DNA from: Caballeronia peredens
GTDB lineage: Bacteria > Pseudomonadota > Gammaproteobacteria > Burkholderiales > Burkholderiaceae
Direction of reading: 5' to 3'
Assembly (NCBI GenBank): GCA_001544595.2
Contig: FCOH02000004.1
Coordinates: forward strand, 310,001 to 374,000
DNA: 64,000 bases
Positions 1 through 8,737 of this stretch are shown one piece after another. A model generated the notes under the pieces. That model was not told the DNA's origin. It did no database searches and saw only the letters and a program-made list of their open reading frames with translations. The translations under genes and the position numbers were made by a program. Positions within the stretch are counted from its first letter, which is position 1; each line of letters starts with the position of its first letter.

Positions 1-1
1 C

Positions 2-457
2 ACGGCGGGCAACAGCTCGCAGACGTCGGACGGCGCGGGCGCACTGATCGTCGTGTCGGAAAAGATCCTGAAACAGTTCAACCTGACGCCGCTCGCGCGC
101 TTCGTGAGCTTCGCGGTGCGCGGCGTGCCGCCGGAGATCATGGGCATCGGGCCGAAGGAAGCGATTCCGGCCGCGCTGAAGGCGGCGGGGCTGAAGCAGG
201 ACGACATCGACTGGTTCGAGCTGAACGAAGCGTTCGCGGCGCAGGCGCTCGCGGTGATCGGCGATCTCGGGCTCGACACGTCGAAGGTCAATCCGCTCGG
301 CGGCGCGATCGCGCTTGGCCATCCGCTCGGCGCGACGGGCGCGATCCGCGCATCGACGGTCGTGCACGGCCTGCGCCGGCGCAACCTGAAGTACGGGATG
401 GTGACGATGTGCGTCGGCACCGGCATGGGCGCGGCGGGCATCATCGAGCGGCTGTAA
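2..457 (+). CDS. Acetyl-CoA C-acyltransferase (thiolase), 3' part only
   Basis: This is the C-terminal part of a thiolase, which cleaves 3-ketoacyl-CoA with CoA in beta-oxidation or makes acetoacetyl-CoA in reverse. The open frame runs in from the left edge, and its first residues (TAGNSSQTSDGAGALIVVSE) are the conserved thiolase block, so the true start lies outside the window. The catalytic histidine motif (LGHPLGATGA) and the C-terminal cysteine motif (MCVGTGMGAAG) are both present and the C-terminus is complete. An enoyl-CoA hydratase gene follows after 54 bases, so a fatty-acid or aromatic-acid degradation operon is likely. The exact chain-length class cannot be told from this fragment. 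Confidence 0.95.
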   Translation, partial: TAGNSSQTSDGAGALIVVSEKILKQFNLTPLARFVSFAVRGVPPEIMGIGPKEAIPAALKAAGLKQDDIDWFELNEAFAAQALAVIGDLGLDTSKVNPLGGAIALGHPLGATGAIRASTVVHGLRRRNLKYGMVTMCVGTGMGAAGIIERL

Positions 458-511
458 GGCTGACGGTCCGCGGGCGCCGGCGCTTCGCGGACCTGCACAA
501 GGAGACTGCGG

Positions 512-1276
512 ATGGAGATTCAGATCGAACGCGCGGACGGCGTGCTGAGCATCGTGCTCAATCGTCCGGAGAAGAAAAACGCGCTGACGTCGGCGATGTA
601 TCAGGAAATGGCCGACGGTCTTTACGAAGCCGAGATGGACCCGACCGTGCGCGCCGTGTTGATTCGCGCCACCGGCAACGTGTTCAGCGCGGGCAACGAC
701 CTCGACGACTTCCTGAACGATCCGCCCAAGGGACTCGACGCGCCCGTGTTCCAGTTCCTGCGCCGCATCAGCGCGCATCCGAAGCCGATCGTCGCGGCGG
801 TGGCGGGCGCGGCGGTAGGCATCGGCACGACGATGCTCCTGCATTGCGACATCGTCTACGCGAGCCCGAACGCGAAGTTCTCGCTGCCGTTCGTGCAGCT
901 CGGCCTGTGTCCCGAAGCGGCGTCGAGTCTGTTGCTGCCGCGCACGGCGGGCTATCAGCGCGCGGCGGAAAAACTGCTGCTGGGCGAAGCGTTCGACGTG
1001 AACGAAGCGATCGGCATGGGTTTCGTGAACGGCGCGATCGATGCGGGCGAACTGGATGCGTATGCATTCGAACGGGCGAAGCGGCTGGCGCTGCTGCCGG
1101 CGTCGTCGCTGCGTGCGACCAAGGCGCTGATGAAGGGCGCGCAGACGAACGAAGTGGCGGCGCGGATGGAAGACGAAGCGGCGCACTTCGCGCGCATGCT
1201 GACCGCGCCCGAAGCGCGCGAGGCGTTTCAGGCGTTCTTCGAGAAGCGCAAGCCGGATTTCGGCAAGTTCGAATAA
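512..1276 (+). CDS. Enoyl-CoA hydratase/isomerase family protein
   Basis: A 254-residue crotonase-fold protein of typical family length. The oxyanion-hole region (SAGNDLDDF, near residue 70) and the glycine-rich GAAVGIGTTM helix are visible. The LGLCPEAASSLLLPR block is typical of the branch that includes delta3,delta2-enoyl-CoA isomerases and PaaG-like enzymes, so the activity may be isomerase rather than hydratase. The start is supported by AAGGAG at 499-504. It lies directly downstream of the thiolase gene and the two probably form one beta-oxidation operon. Confidence 0.9.
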   Translation: MEIQIERADGVLSIVLNRPEKKNALTSAMYQEMADGLYEAEMDPTVRAVLIRATGNVFSAGNDLDDFLNDPPKGLDAPVFQFLRRISAHPKPIVAAVAGAAVGIGTTMLLHCDIVYASPNAKFSLPFVQLGLCPEAASSLLLPRTAGYQRAAEKLLLGEAFDVNEAIGMGFVNGAIDAGELDAYAFERAKRLALLPASSLRATKALMKGAQTNEVAARMEDEAAHFARMLTAPEAREAFQAFFEKRKPDFGKFE

Positions 1277-1282
1277 GCGGCG

Positions 1283-2110
1283 TCAGTCGACGTCATATTC
1301 GACGAAGCTGTTTTCGCGCGCGAAGCTGACGAGCCGCAAGCCCGCCTGCTTCGCGATCGCGATGGCAAGCGACGTCGGCGCGGAAATGGTCGCGACCATC
1401 GGCACGCCGACGCGCGCCGACTTGCGCACGAGTTCATAGCTCGCGCGGCTCGACAGGAACACGAAGCCTTGCGTCGTGTCCTCGCGGCGCAACACTAGCT
1501 GGCCGATGAGCTTGTCGAGCGCGTTATGGCGCCCGACATCCTCGAACGCGTAACGCACCGCGCCGCTTTCATCGCACCACGCGGCGGCGTGCAGGCCGCC
1601 CGTCAGCCTGGTCAACTGCTGATGCGCGGGCAATTCACGCGCGGCGCGCTCGATCGCATCGGGCGCGAGGCGCGCGAGAAAGCCGGTGTCCGGCACGCGT
1701 TCCGCCTCCAGATCCAGCAACTCGATGCTCTCGATACCGCACACGCCGCAGCCGGTGCGTCCGGCGAGCGCGCGGCGCTTGTCCTTCAGCGACGCGAACG
1801 CCTGCTGCACGACCTGCAAATGCACTTCGGCGTGCGGCAGCGCGTGGCCGTCATCGCGAAAGTAGACTTCGATGTCGTGGATATCGCTGCCGCGCCCGAC
1901 GATGCCCTCGGTCAATGAAAAGCCCACCGCGAAGGCTTCGAGATCGCGCGGCGTGCACATCATCACGGCATGCGAGATGCCGTTGTAGACGAGCGCGACG
2001 GGCCACTCCTGGCCCACGTTGTCCGCGACGAGCGCGCTTTCATGCATGCGATGCCTGCGCACCTTTCGTTCGACGAAGCCGGGTTGATCGTCGGTTTCGA
2101 GTTGATTCAC
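1283..2110 (-). CDS. fdhD: Formate dehydrogenase accessory sulfurtransferase FdhD
   Basis: A 275-residue FdhD protein, which passes sulfur from IscS to the molybdenum (bis-MGD) cofactor so that formate dehydrogenase becomes active. The two conserved cysteines lie in RTGCGVCG at residues 121 and 124. The DVGRHNALDKLIG and SSRASYELV motifs of the family are intact. The gene converges with the enoyl-CoA hydratase gene with only six bases between stops. It is divergent from the nitrate-reductase-associated gene. No formate dehydrogenase subunit is in the window. Confidence 0.95.
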   Translation of the reverse strand: MNQLETDDQPGFVERKVRRHRMHESALVADNVGQEWPVALVYNGISHAVMMCTPRDLEAFAVGFSLTEGIVGRGSDIHDIEVYFRDDGHALPHAEVHLQVVQQAFASLKDKRRALAGRTGCGVCGIESIELLDLEAERVPDTGFLARLAPDAIERAARELPAHQQLTRLTGGLHAAAWCDESGAVRYAFEDVGRHNALDKLIGQLVLRREDTTQGFVFLSSRASYELVRKSARVGVPMVATISAPTSLAIAIAKQAGLRLVSFARENSFVEYDVD

Positions 2111-2297
2111 TTTGCTGCTCCTCGCCGACTTCTTCGAGTAAAGTCGGGTATGCGACTTGCTGCCTGTCGTGGCTGTCGGCGAATTTCAACGCGCGACAGC
2201 GGCTTGATTGCAATGGTTCCAGCCAGATCCAAGGCCCTACAATAACTTAAGGTGGCGATGCGCGCCGCGCACCCCCCTCAATCCAGAGGCTTTCGTT

Positions 2298-2777
2298 ATG
2301 GGACTCTATGACGCCGCGCGTCTCTTCGGATTCGAAGTCGAATCCTCTGACAATCTGCGCTTCATCCCGCTTGCCGTACGCTTCAATCTCGACCGCTTCG
2401 GCATGCGCATCACGCTCGATCAATGGCAGCAGCTTCCCTACGACGACCGCGTGCTGCTTGCGCGCTTTCCCGTCGAAGAGGAAGTCGGGCTCGAGAAAAA
2501 CTTCGACCTCGCGCTCGAAGAGATGATGGAGACGCACGCCAACGTCGCGCCCGAGAAGATCGAGCGCGATCGCGATCCCGTCTGGGCGCATGCCGACGCC
2601 GTGCCCGAAACCGTGATCCGGCAAAGCAGCCTGTGCGGCCTGAGCGCGCCGAGTCTGTCGCGCTGGGGCAAGCTCGACCGCTTCCAGCGTTACGCGCTCG
2701 CAAAACTCTCGCGCAACACGGACAAGGTCAATCACGACTTTCTGCCTGCGATGCGCGAGTTCGGCCTCGCCGAGTGA
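2298..2777 (+). CDS. Nitrate reductase associated protein
   Basis: A 159-residue soluble protein resembling the conserved nitrate-reductase-associated family, with the early pattern of an L-R-F-x-P-L-A-V-R-F-x-L-D block followed by a W-x-x-L segment. Its biochemical role is not established; the family is known from its neighbourhood to nitrate reductase and molybdenum enzymes. The ATG at 2298 is chosen over an upstream frame-open start at 2208 because an AGAGG-like site precedes it and a possible -10 box (TACAAT at 2238-2243) lies inside the longer version. It is divergent from fdhD, which fits a molybdoenzyme context. Confidence 0.75.
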   Translation: MGLYDAARLFGFEVESSDNLRFIPLAVRFNLDRFGMRITLDQWQQLPYDDRVLLARFPVEEEVGLEKNFDLALEEMMETHANVAPEKIERDRDPVWAHADAVPETVIRQSSLCGLSAPSLSRWGKLDRFQRYALAKLSRNTDKVNHDFLPAMREFGLAE

Positions 2778-2903
2778 CGGCCGGAGCGCGCTGGCCGCAC
2801 GCAGACCGCGCGCAAACGTTAAGCAGCCGCTTTAATCAGATTATTTGACGGCAGACCCTAAACCCGGGGTCAGCATTGCCGTTATTGGGCGTTATCCATC
2901 AAT

Positions 2904-2930
2904 CGCGGCGTGAATGCGCTTCACGCCGCG
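2904..2930 (+). promoter_or_regulatory. Perfect 11-bp inverted repeat in the leader of the PAS-GGDEF-EAL gene
   Basis: The arms CGCGGCGTGAA (2904-2914) and TTCACGCCGCG (2920-2930) are perfect complements around a 5-base loop. No T-run follows, so a terminator for the preceding gene is unlikely. The hairpin lies 43 bases before the ATG at 2973 and covers the alternative GTG at 2910, which argues against that start. Confidence 0.5.
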
Positions 2931-2972
2931 CATGCGCATTCGACGCGCACTCAAGGGATACGCCCGCCGCTC

Positions 2973-5900
2973 ATGACTCGATTGCTCTCCAGAGGCTTGC
3001 TCGTCAACATCGCCGTGGTGTTGGCCGCGCTCGGCGCCAATGCCTTCGTCGCTTGCGAACGCATCGGCGGGCTGCGCGAAAGCGACGCAAGCACGCTGCG
3101 CTCGATGAGCCTCCTGCGCGACCTCGCGGCGTATCGCGGCACGCTCGGCGAGACGCTCACGCAACTGAGCCGTTTCGAGGCGACGGGCATCGCGGAAAGC
3201 GACGCGCGGCATCAGGAACGCGAGGCGCATCTCGACGCGCTCGAAAGCGGCCTGCGCGCGCAGATCGCGCTGGAACCCGGCACGACGGGCGCCTTCGACG
3301 CGCTCACCGCGCGCGCCGCCGTGATGCGCAGCGACGCCGATCGCGCATTCGAACGGGCGCGCGACGCCGGACCCGACGAATCACGCGCGTGGGCGGACGC
3401 CGCGTTCGTCACGCTCGGCGAAGATCAGCAAGCCGTCGACGAGGAACTCGCCGCGGTGCGCTCGCGCATCGACGACGCGACCGTCGCCGCCCTCGACCGG
3501 TCCGCGCAGGCGTCGGGCGGCGCGATGCTGCTGCTCGTCTTCACGATGCTTGCCGGCAGCGCCGTGCTGATCTGGCTGTTCGCGAGCCACGAGCGCCAGT
3601 CGCGCGAGAAGCTCGGCATCGCGCGCGCGAGGCAGCGCAGCAACGAACGCTTTCGCGGCATGTTCGAGGCACATCCGGTGCCGATGTGGATCGTCGATCG
3701 CGAAACCATGCGCTTCATCGCCGTGAATCCGGCGGCCATCGAGCACTTCGGTTTCAACGAGCCGGAGTTCATGAACATGACGCTACGCGATCTGCATCAT
3801 GCCGACGACTTCGACAGCTTCGCCGCGCGGCTCGCGCGCAGCGGCGGCGAAGCGGGCGAGCGCTCCGCGCCGGCGCAAGGCTCGGCGGGCGTATGGCGCT
3901 ACCGCTGCAAGGATGGCTCGATCGTCGGCGCCGATGTCTCGCATCACGCGCTCGTGTATTCGAACCGGCCCGGCATCTTCATGTTGGCGAACGACGTGAC
4001 CGACCGCATCAACGCGGAAGCCGAGGCGCGGCGCTCGAACGAGATGCTCGAAGCCGTCATCGACAACATTCCGCAACGCGTGTTCTGGAAGGACCGCGAA
4101 CTGCGCTATCTCGGCTGCAACAACGCGTTCGCGCGCGATGCGGGTCTCGCGTACAACGAGCAGGTGATCGGCAAGACCGATTACGAATTGCCGTGGAGCG
4201 CGCTTGCCGACATCGTGCGCACGGACGACGAAGAAGTCATCGTCACGACCGTGCCGAAGATGCACTACGAACGCGACATCGTGATGGGCGACGAACTGCG
4301 CACCGTCGTCACGAGCAAGCTGCCGCTGCTCGACGGCGAAGGGCAGACGATCGGCGTGCTCGGCTCGTATCACGACGTCACCGACCGCAAGCGCGCCGAG
4401 CTCGCGCTGCGTCTGCAGAGCCGCGCGCTCGACGCGAGCGTGAACGCCATTCTGATCACCGGCGTGGTCGATGGCGCGAACGTCATCGAGTACGCGAATC
4501 CGGCGTTCAAGCGCATCACCGGTTACGACCCGAGCGAGGTCATCGGGCAGGACTGTCGCTTCCTGCACGGCCCCGACGGCGATCAGGACGGGCTCACCGC
4601 AATCCGCCGCGCGCTCGCGGTGAACACGGAGGCGAGCGTCGTGGTGCGCAACTATCGCAAGGACGGCGCGCTCTTCTGGAATCAGTTGTTCGTCGCGCCG
4701 GTGCCGAATGCGCAGGGATTGACGACGCATCACATCGGCATCATCAACGACGTGACCGATCTGATGCGCTATCAGGAAGAGCTCGAATATCAGGCGAATT
4801 ACGACACACTCACGCGCCTGCCGAACCGCAATCTGCTGCGCGACCGCCTGCAGCACGCGATCGAGACCGCGCGGCGGCGCGAGACCAAGATCGCCGTCGT
4901 GTTCATGGATCTCGACGGCTTCAAGAACGTCAACGACAGCCTCGGGCACAGCGTCGGCGACCGGCTGCTCGCGGTGATCGCGGAGCGGCTGGCGCGTTCG
5001 GCGCGATCGAGCGATACGGTGGCGCGTCACGGCGGCGACGAGTTCGTCGTCGTGCTGCCGGATCTGACCGACGAAGCCGGTCTCATCGCGTGGATGGAGC
5101 GCACGCGCGCGGCGATTTCGGAGCCGGTCTGGATCGACGATACCGAGTTGTACGTCGGTTGCAGCATGGGCGCGAGTCTCTATCCGCAAGACGGCGACGA
5201 CGCCGAGACCGTCATGAAAAAGGCCGATCTCGCGATGTATCGCGCGAAGGACATGGGCCGCAACACATATCAGTTCTATCAGCCGGAGATGAACGCGAGC
5301 GTCGGCGCGCGCATGAATCTCGAACGGCGTCTGCGGCGCGCGCTGCGCGACGGCGAGTTCCTGCTGCACTATCAGCCGCAGGTCGACATGACGACGCGCG
5401 CGATCGTCGGCATCGAGGCGCTCGTGCGCTGGCACGATCCGGAACAGGGTCTGGTGCCGCCGGCGTCGTTCATTCCGGTCGCCGAGGAGAGCGGACTGAT
5501 CGGGCCGCTCTCGGAATGGGTGCTGCGCGAGGCATGCCGCCAGAACAAGGCATGGCAGGACGCCGGACTGCCGCCCGCGCGCGTGTCGGTGAATATGTCG
5601 GCGCGGCATTTCCAGCAGCGCGACATCGCGCGGCTCGTCACGTCCGTGCTGGAGGAAACCGGGCTCGCGCCGCGCTATCTCGAACTCGAACTTACCGAAA
5701 GCGCGATCATGCGCAACGCCGAAGAAGCCATCACGATGCTCTCCGAGCTGTCGGCGCTCGGCATCGGCATTGCCATCGACGACTTCGGCACCGGCTATTC
5801 GAGCCTGTCGTATCTGAAGCGCTTCCCGGTGCACCGGCTGAAGATCGACCGGTCGTTCGTCGCGGATATCGGCGAGTCGAGCGACGACGAAACCATCACG

Positions 5901-6086
5901 TCGGCGATCATCGCGCTTGCGCATTCGCTCGAATTGCAGGTGATCGCCGAGGGTGTGGAGACGCACGCGCAGCACGAATTCCTGCGCGAGCGCGACTGCG
6001 ACGAAATGCAGGGTTATCTGTTCTCGCGCCCGATGCCGCACGAAGCCATTCCGGGCCTCCTGCAGCAGGGCGTGCTGCCTCACTGA
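2973..6086 (+). CDS. Membrane-bound PAS-GGDEF-EAL c-di-GMP signalling protein
   Basis: A 1037-residue protein expected to make and break cyclic di-GMP. Two membrane segments (about residues 9-27 and 182-204) enclose a roughly 155-residue periplasmic sensor. Three PAS domains follow (about 223-340, 358-480 and 485-600; the third has GYDPSEVIGQDCRFLHGP, LOV/PAS-like but without an evident flavin cysteine motif). The cyclase domain has an intact HGGDEF (about 686) and an RSSD inhibitory site five residues before it. The phosphodiesterase domain has EALVRW (about 813), the ELTES glutamate, DDFGTGYSSL, the LKIDRSF lysine and EGVET. Both halves therefore look catalytically competent. The start at 2973 is preferred over GTG 2910, which lies inside a hairpin. 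It appears to be a single-gene unit. Confidence 0.93.
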   Translation: MTRLLSRGLLVNIAVVLAALGANAFVACERIGGLRESDASTLRSMSLLRDLAAYRGTLGETLTQLSRFEATGIAESDARHQEREAHLDALESGLRAQIALEPGTTGAFDALTARAAVMRSDADRAFERARDAGPDESRAWADAAFVTLGEDQQAVDEELAAVRSRIDDATVAALDRSAQASGGAMLLLVFTMLAGSAVLIWLFASHERQSREKLGIARARQRSNERFRGMFEAHPVPMWIVDRETMRFIAVNPAAIEHFGFNEPEFMNMTLRDLHHADDFDSFAARLARSGGEAGERSAPAQGSAGVWRYRCKDGSIVGADVSHHALVYSNRPGIFMLANDVTDRINAEAEARRSNEMLEAVIDNIPQRVFWKDRELRYLGCNNAFARDAGLAYNEQVIGKTDYELPWSALADIVRTDDEEVIVTTVPKMHYERDIVMGDELRTVVTSKLPLLDGEGQTIGVLGSYHDVTDRKRAELALRLQSRALDASVNAILITGVVDGANVIEYANPAFKRITGYDPSEVIGQDCRFLHGPDGDQDGLTAIRRALAVNTEASVVVRNYRKDGALFWNQLFVAPVPNAQGLTTHHIGIINDVTDLMRYQEELEYQANYDTLTRLPNRNLLRDRLQHAIETARRRETKIAVVFMDLDGFKNVNDSLGHSVGDRLLAVIAERLARSARSSDTVARHGGDEFVVVLPDLTDEAGLIAWMERTRAAISEPVWIDDTELYVGCSMGASLYPQDGDDAETVMKKADLAMYRAKDMGRNTYQFYQPEMNASVGARMNLERRLRRALRDGEFLLHYQPQVDMTTRAIVGIEALVRWHDPEQGLVPPASFIPVAEESGLIGPLSEWVLREACRQNKAWQDAGLPPARVSVNMSARHFQQRDIARLVTSVLEETGLAPRYLELELTESAIMRNAEEAITMLSELSALGIGIAIDDFGTGYSSLSYLKRFPVHRLKIDRSFVADIGESSDDETITSAIIALAHSLELQVIAEGVETHAQHEFLRERDCDEMQGYLFSRPMPHEAIPGLLQQGVLPH

Positions 6087-6107
6087 GCCCGCTTGCCGAG
6101 CGCCTTT

Positions 6108-6503
6108 TCAGTCGAGCGACGGCAGCACGCGCGGACGCCGGTCGCGGTCGGTCGCGACGTAGGTGAGCGTCGCTTCCGTCACTTTGACGACTTCCTCGGC
6201 GAGGCTCATGCGTTGCGCGTAGACCTCGACCGACACCGTGACGGACGTATTCCCCGTCTTCACGATATCGGTGTAGAAGCTCAGCAGGTCGCCCACGAAC
6301 ACCGGATGCTTGAACAGGAACGAGTTCACCGCGACGGTCGCGACGCGGCCGTTGGCGCGGCGGCTCGCCGGAATGGAGCCGGCGATGTCGACCTGCGCCA
6401 TGATCCATCCGCCGAAGACGTCGCCGTGGACGTTGGCGTCGGCGGGCTGCGGCACGACGCGCAGCGCGACCGGCTTCTGGGGAAGGTTGATGTTCTCGGT
6501 CAT
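6108..6503 (-). CDS. Acyl-CoA thioesterase (hotdog fold, YciA-like)
   Basis: A 131-residue hotdog thioesterase that hydrolyses acyl-CoA. The diagnostic NVHGDVFGGWIMAQVD block, with the catalytic aspartate, lies at about residues 23-38, and family length is matched. The ATG at 6503 (MTENINLPQ) is used; the longer open frame upstream is low-complexity sequence overlapping the promoter of the ABC transporter. The gene converges with the c-di-GMP protein gene, with 21 bases between stops. Confidence 0.9.
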   Translation of the reverse strand: MTENINLPQKPVALRVVPQPADANVHGDVFGGWIMAQVDIAGSIPASRRANGRVATVAVNSFLFKHPVFVGDLLSFYTDIVKTGNTSVTVSVEVYAQRMSLAEEVVKVTEATLTYVATDRDRRPRVLPSLD

Positions 6504-6768
6504 GGCAGGTGTTCCGGTTTGCAGCGCCGCTGAAAGCCTCGCGGGCGCAAGCGGCCCCTTGAACCTTCTGCGACAATGCTTATTTAAGGATGGCCCCTTC
6601 GGCGCGAGACAACGACCTCGGCGACACCGGGGCTGCAGCAAATTGTACGGGAAAGCATGCGCGAGACGTGCTCCCGCATCGACGATAAAAACGTCCCCAC
6701 GCAAGGCCGGCGCCGCGCCCGATCCCGATCCGGATCCCGCGCGCGACCCGCCCGAACGATACGAACCC

Positions 6769-8673
6769 ATGCGCCGCTTCCCCAACAGAGAGCCCGGGCC
6801 CGTGCACCAGGGCCCGCGCAACGACTGGCAGACGATCCGCTCGCTGCTGCCTTACCTCACGACGTACAAATGGCGCGTCGCGTTCGCGCTCACGTGCCTG
6901 ATCGGCGCGAAGGTCGCGAACCTCGGCGTGCCGATCGTGATGAAGCGCATCGTCGACAGCCTCGCGTCAGTGCAGCATCTGACCGCGTTCGGACGCGCAC
7001 ACGACTCGCCGGGCGTCGTGCTGATCGGTGGCATCGGGCTGCTGGTGGTCGCTTATGCGGGCGCGCGCCTGTCGACCTCGCTCTTCACGGAACTGCGCGA
7101 ACTGCTGTTCGCGAAGGTCACGGAAAGCGCCGTGCGCAAACTTGCGCTGCAGGTGTTCCGCCATCTGCATGCGCTGTCGCTGCGCTTTCATCTCGAGCGG
7201 CAGACGGGCGGCATGTCGCGCGATATCGAGCGCGGCACGAAAGGCATTCAGCAACTCGTTTCCTATTCGCTCTACAGCATCCTGCCGACGCTCGTCGAAG
7301 TCGGGCTCGTGCTCGCGTTTTTCGTGACGAAGTACGAGGCGTATTACGCGATCGTTACGCTGGTCGCGCTCGTCTCGTACATCGTTTTCACGGTGAAGGT
7401 GACCGAGTGGCGCACGCATTTTCGCCGCACGATGAACGATCTCGATTCGAAGGCAAACTCGCGCGCGATCGACTCGCTGCTCAACTACGAAACCGTCAAG
7501 TATTTCGGCAACGAAGAGTGGGAAACGCGCCGTTACGATGAAAACCTGCAACGCTATCGCGCGGCTGCGATCAAGTCGCAGCGCTCGCTGTCGATGCTCA
7601 ATTTCGGGCAGCAGACGATCATCGGGCTCGGGCTTGTCTTTATACTCTGGCGCGCGACGCAAGGTGTGATGGCCGGGCGCCTGACGCTCGGCGATCTCGT
7701 GCTCATCAACACGTTCATGCTGCAGCTCTACATTCCGCTCAATTTTTTGGGCGTGGTGTATCGCGAGCTCAAGCAGGCGCTGACCGACATGGACCGCATG
7801 TTCACGCTGCTCGGCGCGGGCCGCGAAGTGCCCGACGCGCCGAATGCGCCGGCGCTCGCGGTGCGCGGCGCGGAAGTGCGCTTTGAAGATGTGAGCTTCG
7901 CGTACGAGAAGGCCCGGCCGATCCTGCACGGCGTCGATTTCACGATTCCGGCCGGCACGACGACCGCGGTGGTCGGTCACAGCGGTTCGGGCAAGTCGAC
8001 GCTCGGCCGCCTGCTGTTCCGCTTCTACGACGTGGATCGCGCGCAGGGCGGAAGCATCCGCATCGACGGGCAGGACATTCGCGACGTCACGCAGGATTCG
8101 TTGCGCGCCGCGATCGGCATCGTGCCGCAGGACACCGTGCTCTTCAACGATTCGATCTACTACAACATCGCGTACGGGCGGCCGTCCGCGAGCCGCGAGG
8201 AAGTGATCGCGGCGGCGCGTGCGGCGCATATCCACGACTTCATCGAGGCGCTGCCCGAGGGCTACGAGACGCCGGTCGGCGAGCGCGGGCTCAAGCTTTC
8301 CGGCGGCGAGAAGCAGCGCGTGGCGATCGCGCGCACGCTGCTCAAGGATCCGCCGATTCTCATTTTCGACGAAGCCACGTCGGCGCTCGATTCGAAATCC
8401 GAACGCGCGATCCAGCACGAACTCGATACGATCGCGCGTGAAAGAACGACGCTCATCATCGCGCACCGGCTGTCGACGGTCGTGCATGCGCAGCAGATCA
8501 TCGTGATGGATCACGGACGGATCGTGGAGCGCGGCACGTTCGCGGAACTGCTGAGCGCGGGCGGATTGTTCGCGCAGATGTGGATGTTGCAGCAGCAGCG
8601 GGCCGGCGCTGTCGGCGCGGCGGAGGAATCGACGCACGGCGCGTTCGATGATTTCAAGGCGGACGTCGGCTGA
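6769..8673 (+). CDS. Atm1/HMT1-type ABC exporter (fused permease and ATPase)
   Basis: A 634-residue half-transporter with an N-terminal six-helix exporter domain and a C-terminal ATPase. Walker A (GHSGSGKST, about residue 403), the signature LSGGEKQR (about 509), Walker B (ILIFDEATSALD) and the switch region (IIAHRLSTV) are intact. The NYETVKYFGNE motif of the membrane domain is characteristic of the Atm1/HMT1 group, which exports glutathione-linked sulfur or metal compounds. The ATG at 6769 gives the usual family N-terminus (RPG-like region then NDWQTIRSLLPYLTTYKWRV). The substrate is not determined. It is divergent from the thioesterase gene. Confidence 0.92.
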   Translation: MRRFPNREPGPVHQGPRNDWQTIRSLLPYLTTYKWRVAFALTCLIGAKVANLGVPIVMKRIVDSLASVQHLTAFGRAHDSPGVVLIGGIGLLVVAYAGARLSTSLFTELRELLFAKVTESAVRKLALQVFRHLHALSLRFHLERQTGGMSRDIERGTKGIQQLVSYSLYSILPTLVEVGLVLAFFVTKYEAYYAIVTLVALVSYIVFTVKVTEWRTHFRRTMNDLDSKANSRAIDSLLNYETVKYFGNEEWETRRYDENLQRYRAAAIKSQRSLSMLNFGQQTIIGLGLVFILWRATQGVMAGRLTLGDLVLINTFMLQLYIPLNFLGVVYRELKQALTDMDRMFTLLGAGREVPDAPNAPALAVRGAEVRFEDVSFAYEKARPILHGVDFTIPAGTTTAVVGHSGSGKSTLGRLLFRFYDVDRAQGGSIRIDGQDIRDVTQDSLRAAIGIVPQDTVLFNDSIYYNIAYGRPSASREEVIAAARAAHIHDFIEALPEGYETPVGERGLKLSGGEKQRVAIARTLLKDPPILIFDEATSALDSKSERAIQHELDTIARERTTLIIAHRLSTVVHAQQIIVMDHGRIVERGTFAELLSAGGLFAQMWMLQQQRAGAVGAAEESTHGAFDDFKADVG

Positions 8674-8737
8674 TCCAACGCCGAATCCGTGGCCGCACCG
8701 CTGCGCACGTATCGCGCGCGCAGCGGCCAGTCTCGAT

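Noticed and set aside
3783..6083. A 766-residue antisense frame
   Set aside because: Composition is rich in Arg, His, Glu and Val without motifs; it mirrors the codons of the real gene.
2876..6166. A 1096-residue open frame overlapping the c-di-GMP gene in another frame
   Set aside because: Its product is almost all Arg, Ala, Gly and His, the usual GC-bias shadow, while the overlapping frame has intact PAS, GGDEF and EAL motifs.
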